This document shows, piece by piece, positions 6,910 through 12,537 of a stretch of 12,537 nucleotides of DNA (positions are counted from its first letter, which is position 1; every line of letters begins with the position of its first letter). Source of the stretch: an uncultured Caulobacterales bacterium (GTDB lineage: Bacteria; Pseudomonadota; Alphaproteobacteria; Caulobacterales; Caulobacteraceae); contig CAISYT010000038.1 in the NCBI GenBank assembly GCA_903889785.1, positions 1 to 12,537 of the forward strand, given 5' to 3'. A model generated the notes under the pieces. The model did no database searches and was not told where the DNA came from. It saw only the letters and a program-made list of their open reading frames with translations. The position numbers and the translations under genes are program-made.

Positions 6910-7565
6910 CCGCCGGTCCCGACATGGTGCTAGAAAAGGCCTATGCCTCGCATGGGCTGATTTGCGGTGTAGACGAGGCTGGGCGCGGACCCTGGGCCGG
7001 CCCGGTAAGCGCAGGGGCAGTGATCCTCAATCCCGATCAGATCCCCAATGGGCTCGATGATTCCAAGAAGTTGAGCCACGCCCGCCGCTGCGCGCTGGAG
7101 GTCGAGATCAAGACCATGGCCCTGGCCTTTGGCATCGGGTTCGCCACGGTCGAGGAAATTGCCGAGCTCAATATCCTGCACGCCACCGGCCTCGCTATGC
7201 GCCGGGCCATCGCCGCCCTGAGCGTCGAGCCAGCCTATGCCCTGGTGGACGGCAACTACGCCTTCAAACTGCCCTGCCCGGTCAAGACCGTGATTGGCGG
7301 CGACGGCAAGTCAAAGTCCATCGCCGCGGCCTCGATCCTGGCCAAGGTCGCGCGCGACCGGCTGATGGAGGCGATGGACAGCCAATATCCCGGCTATGGC
7401 TTCGCCCGCCACAAGGGCTATGGCGCGCCGGCGCATATCGCGGCGTTAAAGACCATGGGCCCCTGCCCCGAACACCGGATGAGCTGGGCCCCGATCAAAT
7501 TGCTGCTGAAGGACGCGGGCCCGGTCGAAACCTCCGCGACGGCCAGCGCGTTAAAACCCCGGTAA
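6906..7565 (+). CDS. rnhB: Ribonuclease HII
   Basis: This 219-residue protein is RNase HII, which nicks DNA 5' of misincorporated single ribonucleotides and degrades RNA in RNA:DNA hybrids. CGVDEAGRGPWAGPV (20-34) gives catalytic Asp23 and Glu24. LDDSKKLS (50-57) is the usual conserved loop. VDGN (114-117) gives Asp115, and GGDGKSKSIAAASILAKVARD (131-151) gives Asp133. GYGFARHKGYGAPAH (163-177) and the HRMSWAP end are typical. The start ATG at 6906 overlaps the tag stop (ATGA), implying coupled translation; an alternative ATG at 6924 would drop six non-conserved residues. The stop codon at 7563-7565 lies inside the CtrA-like box that probably controls ccrM, so rnhB and ccrM may be separated in transcription even though they are neighbours. 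Confidence 0.95.
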   Translation: MTAGPDMVLEKAYASHGLICGVDEAGRGPWAGPVSAGAVILNPDQIPNGLDDSKKLSHARRCALEVEIKTMALAFGIGFATVEEIAELNILHATGLAMRRAIAALSVEPAYALVDGNYAFKLPCPVKTVIGGDGKSKSIAAASILAKVARDRLMEAMDSQYPGYGFARHKGYGAPAHIAALKTMGPCPEHRMSWAPIKLLLKDAGPVETSATASALKPR

Positions 7566-7569
7566 CCAT
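7551..7569 (+). promoter_or_regulatory. CtrA-like binding box upstream of ccrM
   Basis: TTAA (7551-7554), seven bases, then GTAACCAT (7562-7569) matches the CtrA consensus TTAA-N7-TTAAC, with one mismatch (G for T) in the second half-site. A further GCAGAAAC at 7583-7590 resembles the -10 part (GCTANAWC) of Caulobacter promoters at a suitable distance, placing transcription start near 7595-7600. In C. crescentus ccrM is a known CtrA-activated gene, so function here is likely by analogy but untested. The box overlaps the rnhB stop codon. Confidence 0.65.
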
Positions 7570-7602
7570 ATTTCCTAACGGAGCAGAAACCCTGCGAACT
7601 GC

Positions 7603-7607
7603 AAGGA
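7603..7607 (+). promoter_or_regulatory. Ribosome binding site of ccrM overlapping a GANTC site
   Basis: AAGGA lies 6 bases before the ATG at 7614 and supports that start. Its last two bases are the first two of GATTC at 7606-7610, a potential CcrM methylation site. Confidence 0.65.
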
Positions 7608-7620
7608 TTCACCATGAATC
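7606..7620. promoter_or_regulatory. Pair of GANTC methylation sites at the ccrM start codon
   Basis: GATTC (7606-7610) and GAATC (7616-7620) lie on either side of the ccrM ATG. GANTC is the sequence methylated by CcrM itself. From memory, the C. crescentus ccrM leader also carries two GANTC sites whose methylation state helps shut the promoter off, so an autoregulatory role is a reasonable inference. Confidence 0.55.
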
Positions 7621-8720
7621 CAGCACGCCCCCTGCCGCTCGACACCATTCTGCAAGGCGACTGCATCGATACGATGCGCAGCCTGCCTGACAAGTGCGTT
7701 GACCTGGTGTTTGCCGATCCGCCTTACAACCTGCAGCTCGGCGGCGACCTACTGCGCCCAGACAATTCCAAGGTCGACGCCGTCGACGACCATTGGGACC
7801 AGTTCGCCAGTTTTGCGGCCTACGACAAATTTACGCGTGAGTGGCTTACCCAGGCCCGCCGCGTCCTGAAGGACGACGGTGCCCTGTGGGTTATCGGCAG
7901 CTACCACAACATCTTCCGCGTTGGCGCGACGCTGCAGGACCTAGGGTTCTGGATCCTGAACGACGTGATCTGGCGCAAGACCAACCCCATGCCGAACTTC
8001 AAAGGCACACGGTTCACCAATGCGCATGAAACCCTGATCTGGGCCGCCAAGGCGCAGGGCGGCAAGAGCCCGAGCGGCAAGCGTTACACCTTCAACTACG
8101 ATGCCATGAAGGTGTTCAACGATGACATCCAGATGCGATCGGACTGGACGATCCCGCTGTGCACTGGCGAAGAGCGCGTCAAGGGGGCCGACGGACACAA
8201 GGCCCATCCGACGCAGAAACCGCAGGCTCTGCTGCACCGCGTGATCCTATCAACCACCAACCCGGGCGACGTGATCCTGGACCCGTTCTTCGGCACCGGC
8301 TCCACCGGCGCGGCAGCCAAGCGGCTTGGCCGCCATTTCATCGGCATCGAGCGTGAGACGGACTACGTCGAAGTCGCCAAGGCGCACATCGCCCGCGTGA
8401 TCCCAACCGCGCCGCAGGACCTGGAAGTGACCGGCTCCAAACGCAGCGAGCCGCGCATTCCGTTTGGTCAGATCATCGAATTCGGCCTGCTGAACCCGGG
8501 CGACGTCCTCTATCGATCCAAGGGCGACCTTTCGGCTCGCGTGCGCGCCGATGGCAGTCTCTCGGTCGACGGCCATACCGGCTCGATCCACAAGATGGGC
8601 GCCATGCTCGAAAAGGCACCGGCCTGCAACGGCTGGACCTATTGGCACTTCAAGACCGACAACGGCCTAGCCCCCATTGACGTGCTAAGAGCCAAGGTCA
8701 GGGCAGAGCTGGCAGCCTAG
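7614..8720 (+). CDS. ccrM: Cell-cycle-regulated GANTC adenine-N6 DNA methyltransferase CcrM
   Basis: This 368-residue beta-class adenine methyltransferase methylates the A in GANTC. It has no cognate restriction enzyme here and in Caulobacter acts in cell-cycle gene control together with GcrA. The catalytic DPPY (35-38) comes first, inside FADPPYNLQLGGDLLRPDNS. Next are the target-recognition region including WRKTNPMPNFKGTRF (120-134), the conserved HPTQKP (198-203), and the SAM motif DPFFGTGSTGAAAKRLG (223-239) with FIGIE. From about 285 to the end lies the C-terminal RAMA-type domain (GLLNPGDVLY, GSIHKMGA, APACNGWTYWHFKTD), needed for DNA recognition in the family. It appears very close to C. 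crescentus CcrM, with a few extra residues near 147-155. Expression is probably under CtrA, with GANTC sites at the start codon. The 115-bp gap after it marks a likely transcript end. Confidence 0.97.
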   Translation: MNPARPLPLDTILQGDCIDTMRSLPDKCVDLVFADPPYNLQLGGDLLRPDNSKVDAVDDHWDQFASFAAYDKFTREWLTQARRVLKDDGALWVIGSYHNIFRVGATLQDLGFWILNDVIWRKTNPMPNFKGTRFTNAHETLIWAAKAQGGKSPSGKRYTFNYDAMKVFNDDIQMRSDWTIPLCTGEERVKGADGHKAHPTQKPQALLHRVILSTTNPGDVILDPFFGTGSTGAAAKRLGRHFIGIERETDYVEVAKAHIARVIPTAPQDLEVTGSKRSEPRIPFGQIIEFGLLNPGDVLYRSKGDLSARVRADGSLSVDGHTGSIHKMGAMLEKAPACNGWTYWHFKTDNGLAPIDVLRAKVRAELAA

Positions 8721-8835
8721 AGCTGCCTCTCCGCTTCACTATCGCCCTCGCTGCGACGCTCGGGACATATTGCAACACTAGCCAGCGTGCCCGCGCCGTC
8801 CTACATCGCAAACTCATTCTTAGGAGAATACCCGT
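8721..8835. other. Intergenic gap between ccrM and the peroxiredoxin gene
   Basis: These 115 bp hold no gene that I can support. A 6-bp inverted repeat spans the ccrM stop codon (GGCAGC 8711-8716, GCTGCC 8722-8727) but has no T-run after it, so it is only a weak terminator candidate. The peroxiredoxin promoter should lie here; I see no convincing -35/-10 pair, OxyR site or CtrA box. Confidence 0.5.
8822..8826 (+). promoter_or_regulatory. Ribosome binding site of the peroxiredoxin gene
   Basis: AGGAG stands 9 bases before the ATG at 8836. It is one of only two consensus-strength sites in the window, fitting the high expression usual for peroxiredoxins. Confidence 0.8.
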
Positions 8836-9318
8836 ATGACCATCAGAGTTGGCGACAAGCTGCCTGAGGCCACCTTCATGACCTTCGGTGAGGACGGCAA
8901 CAAGCCGATCACCACCGACGCCCTGTTCAAGGGCAAGACCGTGGCCCTGTTCGCGGTGCCGGGTGCCTTCACCCCCACCTGCTCTGCCAAGCACTTGCCG
9001 GGCTTCAAGGATCACGCCGTCGCCTTCAAGGCCAAGGGTGTGGACGCGATTGCCTGCACCAGCGTCAACGACATCTTTGTGATGAAAGCCTGGGCTCAGG
9101 ACCAGGGCATTACCAATCAAGTTGTTATGCTGGCTGACGGCAACGGTGATTTCGCCAAGGCCGTGGGCCAGGACGTCGACTTCTCCAAAGCCGGGATGGG
9201 CACACGCAGCAAGCGCTACAGTGCCATTATCAAGGACGGGATCGTCCAGACCCTCAACGTCGAAGAGCCCGGCCAGTTCGAGTTCAGTTCGGCCGAATAC
9301 ATGCTGGGTCAACTCTGA
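8836..9318 (+). CDS. Peroxiredoxin, Prx5 type
   Basis: This 160-residue cytosolic peroxiredoxin reduces hydrogen peroxide and organic hydroperoxides with a thiol. PGAFTPTCSAKHLPGF (42-57) is the Prx5-family active site with the peroxidatic Cys49 and its supporting Thr46. ACTSVND (73-79) includes Cys74, the only other cysteine. MGTRSKRYS (121-129) supplies the active-site arginine. A glutaredoxin domain, fused to this module in some bacteria, is absent, so the reductant must be a separate protein. Whether Cys74 acts as resolving cysteine cannot be read from sequence. Length is standard for Prx5. It starts with a strong ribosome binding site after a 115-bp gap, so it probably has its own promoter. 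Its stop TGA overlaps the apparent CTG start of sua5. Confidence 0.93.
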   Translation: MTIRVGDKLPEATFMTFGEDGNKPITTDALFKGKTVALFAVPGAFTPTCSAKHLPGFKDHAVAFKAKGVDAIACTSVNDIFVMKAWAQDQGITNQVVMLADGNGDFAKAVGQDVDFSKAGMGTRSKRYSAIIKDGIVQTLNVEEPGQFEFSSAEYMLGQL

Positions 9319-10235
9319 GCCAAGTCGACGAGGCAGCGGCGGCCCTCGCGGCCGGCCGCCTGATCCTGTTGCCGACCGAGACCGTCTACGGACTGGCGGC
9401 AGACGCATCGAACGCGTCGGCTGTCGCCGCCATCTATGCCGCCAAGGGCCGGCCGGATTTCAATCCGCTGATTGCCCACGTCACAGACCTGGCCGCCGCC
9501 CAGCGTTTCGTAAGGCTGGACGCGCGCGCTCTGAAACTGGCCCAAGCCTTCTGGCCCGGTCCGCTGACCATCGTCGCGCCCATTGCCGATCCTGCCGCCG
9601 TCTGTAACCTGGCACGCGCCGGACTAGACACCGTGGCGGTACGCGTTCCTGCCCATCCGATGGCCAGAGCTGTGCTCGCCGCCTTTGGCGGCGCGGTCGC
9701 GGCACCCAGCGCCAACCGATCGGGTCGCCCGAGCCCAACCACCTATTTGGACGCCTTGACGGAAACGGGAGAGTCTGTGGCCCTAGCCCTCGATGGCGGC
9801 CCCTGTATCATTGGCCTGGAATCCACCGTCATTGCCCTGATCGACGGCCCGCCGCGCCTACTGCGCCCCGGCGGCGTTACCCGCGAGCAGATCGAAGCCG
9901 TAATCGGACCGTTAGCGCCAGCCGATGATGACGCCAAGCGCTCGCCAGGTCGGCTTGCCCTGCACTACGCGCCTGAGGCGCCGGTACGGCTCGACGCCAA
10001 TGCTGCACAGCCGGGAGAAGCGTTTCTGGCGTTCGGACCCGCGCCCACGGGCGAGCGTATTTTCAACCTGAGCCCTAGCGCCAACCTAGCCGAAGCCGCG
10101 GCCAATCTGTTTTCCATGTTGCGCGCCGCCGACTACACCGCGCCGACCGCCATCGCCGTTGCGCCGATCCCGGATCGGGGACTGGGTGAAGCGATCAACG
10201 ACCGTCTGCGCCGGGCGGCTGGGTACGTAGGGTAG
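9315..10235 (+). CDS. Threonylcarbamoyl-AMP synthase (Sua5/TsaC long form), apparent CTG start
   Basis: Counted from CTG 9315 the protein has 306 residues. It makes threonylcarbamoyl-AMP from threonine, bicarbonate and ATP, the first step of t6A modification of ANN-decoding tRNAs. The YrdC domain covers about 1-200: PTETVYGLAADA (20-31), KGRPDFNPL (44-52), the SANRSGRPSPTTY stretch (132-144), and GLESTV (167-172). A Sua5 C-terminal domain follows SPGRLALHYAP (210-220), so this is the two-domain form. The first ordinary start codon in frame, TTG 9369, would begin right at PTETVYG and remove the preceding helix and strand (LSQVDEAAAALAAGRLILL), which are normal for the family. No ATG, GTG or TTG occurs in this frame between about 9243 and 9369. 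CTG 9315 overlaps the peroxiredoxin TGA as CTGA, which mimics ATGA coupling. A point change or sequence error of an original ATG is the main alternative. Confidence 0.85.
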   Translation: MSQVDEAAAALAAGRLILLPTETVYGLAADASNASAVAAIYAAKGRPDFNPLIAHVTDLAAAQRFVRLDARALKLAQAFWPGPLTIVAPIADPAAVCNLARAGLDTVAVRVPAHPMARAVLAAFGGAVAAPSANRSGRPSPTTYLDALTETGESVALALDGGPCIIGLESTVIALIDGPPRLLRPGGVTREQIEAVIGPLAPADDDAKRSPGRLALHYAPEAPVRLDANAAQPGEAFLAFGPAPTGERIFNLSPSANLAEAAANLFSMLRAADYTAPTAIAVAPIPDRGLGEAINDRLRRAAGYVG

Positions 10236-10315
10236 GTCCCGGACCGGAGCGCTCTACGCTGGACTGGAATGACGCTGTAGAAGCAGACTGCACTTGCGAT
10301 TAAGAACGGACTCGC
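10236..10315. promoter_or_regulatory. Leader between sua5 and yaaA, with a GANTC site before the ATG
   Basis: This 80-bp gap may carry a promoter for the yaaA-bdhA-Nudix group. It contains GACTC (10309-10313), ending two bases before the yaaA ATG. I see no strong -35/-10 pair, terminator or Shine-Dalgarno sequence. Confidence 0.3.
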
Positions 10316-11098
10316 ATGCTGATCCTACTCTCCCCTGCCAAGTCGCTGAATTTCGAGGCTGCGGCCGCGCGGCTGCCGCTGACACAGCCGGTGCTGAAAG
10401 ACGAGATTGCACTGCTCGACGGCTACACCCGCAAGCTAGACCCGCGCGCCCTTCGGCGAATGATGGGAATTTCGCAGGACCTCGCCGACCTCAACCACCA
10501 GCGGTTCCAAGCCTTTGACCCGGCCGTCGATGATGGTTTGCAGGCGGCCATCGCCTTCAATGGTGACGTCTACCTCGGACTATCGGCGCGCACGCTCGAC
10601 ACCCCGGCGATGAAGTGGGCGCAGGACCGGCTGCGGATTCTTTCCGGCCTCTATGGCGTGTTGCGCCCACTCGACGCCCTACAGGCCTACCGGCTTGAGA
10701 TGGGCGTGCGGCTGAAGACCCATCGCGGGGCGACGCTTTACGATTTCTGGAAGGGCACTATCGCCCCACTGCTGGAGGCAGATGCCCGCAAGCTCAGCCA
10801 CCCCACAATCGTCAACCTGGCTAGCCATGAATACAGCTCGGCAGTCGACCGCACCGCCCTCACCGTCCCCATGATCGACCTGGCCTTCAAAGACGAAAAG
10901 GACGGTGTGCTGCGAATTCTGGGACTGTACGCCAAGAAGGCGCGCGGGCGCATGGCCCGTTATGCGATCGACCAGAGGATCGAAAACCCCGCCGATCTCA
11001 AATCGTTCGCGCTTGACGGCTACAGCTTCCAGCCCAGACTTTCGGACGAGATCGGCTGGGTGTTCACCCGCCCACAACCGGCGCTCATGAAACGCTAA
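10316..11098 (+). CDS. yaaA: Peroxide stress protein YaaA (DUF328/UPF0246)
   Basis: This 260-residue protein aligns along its full length with E. coli YaaA, which lowers free intracellular iron and limits Fenton damage under hydrogen peroxide stress and is reported to bind DNA. Family marks seen are the N-terminal MLILLSPAKSLNF, the segment AFNGDVYLGL (79-88), the strongly conserved RILSGLYGVLRPLD (106-119) with YRLEMGVRL (125-133), NLASHEYSSAV (167-177), and YAKKARGRMARY (205-216). The biochemical reaction is not established. In E. coli it is under OxyR; no OxyR site is evident here. Its stop codon TAA contributes to the AAGGA ribosome binding site of the next gene, so the two are probably in one operon. 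Placement close to a peroxiredoxin gene fits a peroxide defence role. Confidence 0.93.
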   Translation: MLILLSPAKSLNFEAAAARLPLTQPVLKDEIALLDGYTRKLDPRALRRMMGISQDLADLNHQRFQAFDPAVDDGLQAAIAFNGDVYLGLSARTLDTPAMKWAQDRLRILSGLYGVLRPLDALQAYRLEMGVRLKTHRGATLYDFWKGTIAPLLEADARKLSHPTIVNLASHEYSSAVDRTALTVPMIDLAFKDEKDGVLRILGLYAKKARGRMARYAIDQRIENPADLKSFALDGYSFQPRLSDEIGWVFTRPQPALMKR

Positions 11099-11111
11099 GG
11101 AAATATCGCCG

Positions 11112-11903
11112 ATGGACCTGAACCTGAAGGGCCACGTCGCCCTAATCACCGGCTCGACGAGCGGCATCGGTCACGCAATGGCCACCGCGCTGGCCGCCGA
11201 AGGCGTCAATATTGTTCTGAACGGCTTGGGCGATCCTGCCACGATCGAGCAGGTACGGGCCGATATCGCCAAGACCCATGGGGTCCAGGTGCTCTATCAC
11301 GGTGCCGACATGACCAGGCCGGCCGAGATCGCCGACATGGTGGCCTATGCAGCCAAGGAACTGGGGCGGCTCGACATCCTCCTGAACAATGCCGGCATCC
11401 AACATGTCGCCCCGATCGAGGACTTCCCGATCGATCAGTGGGACAAGATCATTGCCATCAACATGAGTTCGGCCTTCCACGGCACACGGGCAGCCATCCC
11501 GATCATGAAGGCCCAGAAGCGCGGCCGTATCGTCAACCTGGCGTCAGCCCATGCCCTGGTCGCCTCGCCCTTCAAGGCCGCCTATGTGGCGGCGAAGCAC
11601 GGCGTCGCTGGCCTGACCAAGACCGCGGCGCTGGAGCTGGCAACCTTTGGCGTGACGTGCAACGCTATCTGCCCCGGCTATGTAATGACACCGCTGGTCG
11701 AGGCCCAGATCGCCGACCAAGCCAAGTCACGGAATATGACCCCAGAAGAGGTCATGAAAAATGTCATTCTGGCGGCCCAACCGACCAAGGAATTTGTCAC
11801 CTTCGACCAGTTGGCCGGACTTCTGCTCTACCTTGTGTCCGACGCCGGTGCCTCGACCAACGGGGCTATCCTCAGTGTCGACGGCGGCTGGACCTCGGCC
11901 TAG
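11112..11903 (+). CDS. bdhA: 3-hydroxybutyrate dehydrogenase (short-chain dehydrogenase)
   Basis: This 263-residue NAD-dependent SDR enzyme interconverts D-3-hydroxybutyrate and acetoacetate, the entry step for using polyhydroxybutyrate and ketone bodies. The nucleotide motif TGSTSGIG is at 13-20, NNAGIQ at 92-97, and Asn117 with the Ser145, Tyr158, Lys162 catalytic residues follow. The substrate-binding set I recall from the Pseudomonas fragi enzyme (Gln94, His144, Lys152, Gln196, Trp257) is all present with a constant shift of three: Gln97, His147, Lys155, Gln199 and Trp260. This makes hydroxybutyrate specificity much more likely than for a generic SDR. The ribosome binding site AAGGA at 11097-11101 uses the end of yaaA. 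A Nudix gene starts five bases after the stop, so yaaA, bdhA and the Nudix gene likely share a transcript. Confidence 0.93.
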   Translation: MDLNLKGHVALITGSTSGIGHAMATALAAEGVNIVLNGLGDPATIEQVRADIAKTHGVQVLYHGADMTRPAEIADMVAYAAKELGRLDILLNNAGIQHVAPIEDFPIDQWDKIIAINMSSAFHGTRAAIPIMKAQKRGRIVNLASAHALVASPFKAAYVAAKHGVAGLTKTAALELATFGVTCNAICPGYVMTPLVEAQIADQAKSRNMTPEEVMKNVILAAQPTKEFVTFDQLAGLLLYLVSDAGASTNGAILSVDGGWTSA

Positions 11904-11908
11904 CGCGC

Positions 11909-12310
11909 ATGGAGGCCGTACAGGCCGCCGGTGTGGTCTGCTTCCGGGGCGGGGAGGTACTGCTGATCCGGCGCGGCAGGCCGCCACGCAAGGGCGAGTG
12001 GAGCCTTCCGGGCGGGCGGATGGAGGCGGACGAGACACCGGCGCAGGCCGCCCTTCGCGAATTGACCGAGGAGACCGGCGTCACGGCCCGCCTGCTGGGC
12101 CTGATTGAGATTGTCGACGCGGTGATCGGCGAGCCCGAGCGCCTGTTCCTGCTGCACGATTATGCGGCGATCTGGACCGGCGGCGAGCCCGTGGCCGCAG
12201 ACGACGCCGAAGCGGCCGAATTCGTACCGCTGGATGAGGCCGTGGCGCGAGTCAGCTGGAGCGAAACAGCGCGCATCCTGCGCAAGGCCCAGGACATGTT
12301 CGGTTCTTAG
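11909..12310 (+). CDS. Nudix hydrolase
   Basis: This 133-residue protein has a full Nudix box, G36-x5-E42-x7-REL-T-EETGV (36-58), so it hydrolyses a nucleoside diphosphate linked to another moiety, with a divalent metal bound by Glu51, Glu54 and Glu55. The short N-terminal strand (AAGVVCFRGGEVLLIRRG) and WSLPGGR leading into the box look like the ADP-ribose pyrophosphatase/MutT-like group. The substrate cannot be told from sequence; an 8-oxo-dGTP or ADP-sugar hydrolase would both fit. The reading frame is open far upstream inside bdhA, but homology begins at the ATG at 11909, five bases after the bdhA stop. It ends seven bases from the stop of the convergent rnhA gene. Confidence 0.88.
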   Translation: MEAVQAAGVVCFRGGEVLLIRRGRPPRKGEWSLPGGRMEADETPAQAALRELTEETGVTARLLGLIEIVDAVIGEPERLFLLHDYAAIWTGGEPVAADDAEAAEFVPLDEAVARVSWSETARILRKAQDMFGS

Positions 12311-12317
12311 GCTCCAC

Positions 12318-12537
12318 TCATGGCGGCGAGCCAGAAGCCAGAGGGCGACCGAATGACTTCGCCCTTGCCTCAACCAGGCCTTTGCGCGCTAGCCCGTCCG
12401 CCCGTTCGTTCAGCTCATGCCCAGCGTGTCCCTTGACCCAGCGCCAGTCGACATCGTGGCGCAGGCGGGCCTGATCCAGCCGTTTCCAAAGGTCTTCGTT
12501 CTTGACCGGCTTCTTGTCGGCGGTCTTCCAGCCCCGA
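12318..12537 (-). CDS. rnhA: Ribonuclease HI, C-terminal part (cut by window edge)
   Basis: The last 72 residues of RNase HI are encoded on the minus strand; the N-terminal half lies beyond the window. The visible part begins RGWKTADKKPVKNEDLW, nearly identical to the E. coli enzyme's basic protrusion region. It continues with DWRWVKGHAGHELNERADGLAR, which holds the flexible-loop catalytic His (in KGHAGH) and the fourth carboxylate Asp (in ERADGLAR). The enzyme cleaves RNA in RNA:DNA hybrids such as R-loops and primers. The C-terminal tail after the catalytic helix is rich in Ser, Gly and Pro. In many alphaproteobacteria rnhA follows ispH and thrB, so those may lie just outside (inference). 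No terminator fits in the seven bases separating it from the Nudix gene. Confidence 0.93.
   Translation of the reverse strand, partial: RGWKTADKKPVKNEDLWKRLDQARLRHDVDWRWVKGHAGHELNERADGLARKGLVEARAKSFGRPLASGSPP

Noticed and set aside
8711..8727. Hairpin at the end of ccrM as an intrinsic terminator
   Set aside because: The stem is only 6 bp, includes the stop codon in its loop, and no T-run follows.
8698..9408. 236-residue minus-strand open frame across the peroxiredoxin gene
   Set aside because: It covers a clear Prx5 gene with its own strong ribosome binding site, and its translation shows no domain features.
11438..11908. N-terminal extension of the Nudix protein into bdhA
   Set aside because: It is an out-of-frame reading of 3-hydroxybutyrate dehydrogenase with no domain; ATG 11909 gives a standard Nudix protein.
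1..12537. Mobile elements, CRISPR arrays, tRNA genes, toxin-antitoxin pairs or defence islands
   Set aside because: I saw no transposase, integrase, direct-repeat array, tRNA-like cloverleaf or toxin-antitoxin gene pair. CcrM is an orphan cell-cycle methylase with no restriction partner nearby.

Overview
The window is a compact chromosomal segment from a GC-rich alphaproteobacterium, most probably of the order Caulobacterales (Caulobacter, Phenylobacterium or a relative). The strongest pointer is a CcrM-type GANTC adenine methyltransferase lying directly behind rnhB. That is the order I recall from Caulobacter crescentus, and a CtrA-like box and GANTC sites sit at the ccrM start. A 3-hydroxybutyrate dehydrogenase and a GT9 heptosyltransferase fit the same group. 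I see no mobile elements, tRNA or rRNA genes, CRISPR arrays or phage genes. This looks like core chromosome, and most genes are familiar.

Layout. 39-1403 (+): a secreted cysteine-rich protein built of five four-cysteine modules, ended by a textbook terminator at 1430-1461. 1574-3872 (-): a two-gene overlapping unit, a GT9 heptosyltransferase followed by a dihydroorotase-family amidohydrolase. 3951-5410 (+): a YgfZ/GcvT-like folate-binding protein translationally coupled to a small SAM-dependent methyltransferase. 5407-6270 (-): a fluoroacetate-dehalogenase-like alpha/beta hydrolase that converges on the methyltransferase. 6316-8720 (+): tag, rnhB and ccrM. 8836-10235 (+): a Prx5-type peroxiredoxin and the t6A enzyme Sua5/TsaC, the latter apparently starting at a non-canonical CTG. 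10316-12310 (+): yaaA, 3-hydroxybutyrate dehydrogenase and a Nudix hydrolase. 12318-12537 (-): the C-terminal 72 residues of RNase HI, running off the window edge.

How the genes relate. From 6.3 kb onward many products serve genome or nucleotide integrity and peroxide defence: alkylated-base removal (Tag), ribonucleotide and RNA:DNA hybrid removal (RnhB, RnhA), cell-cycle DNA methylation (CcrM), peroxide reduction (Prx), peroxide and iron protection (YaaA) and nucleotide housekeeping (Nudix). Start and stop codons overlap at four junctions (GT9/amidohydrolase, ygfZ/methyltransferase, tag/rnhB, prx/sua5), which suggests translational coupling. The clearest regulation is at ccrM: a CtrA-like box across the rnhB stop codon, and two GANTC sites on either side of the ccrM start codon.

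I did not find a clearly new multi-gene system. The items most worth follow-up are the five-module cysteine-rich exported protein, the apparent CTG start of sua5, the variant metal-site motif of the dihydroorotase-like protein, the defluorinase-like active site of the alpha/beta hydrolase, and the unassigned methyltransferase coupled to ygfZ.
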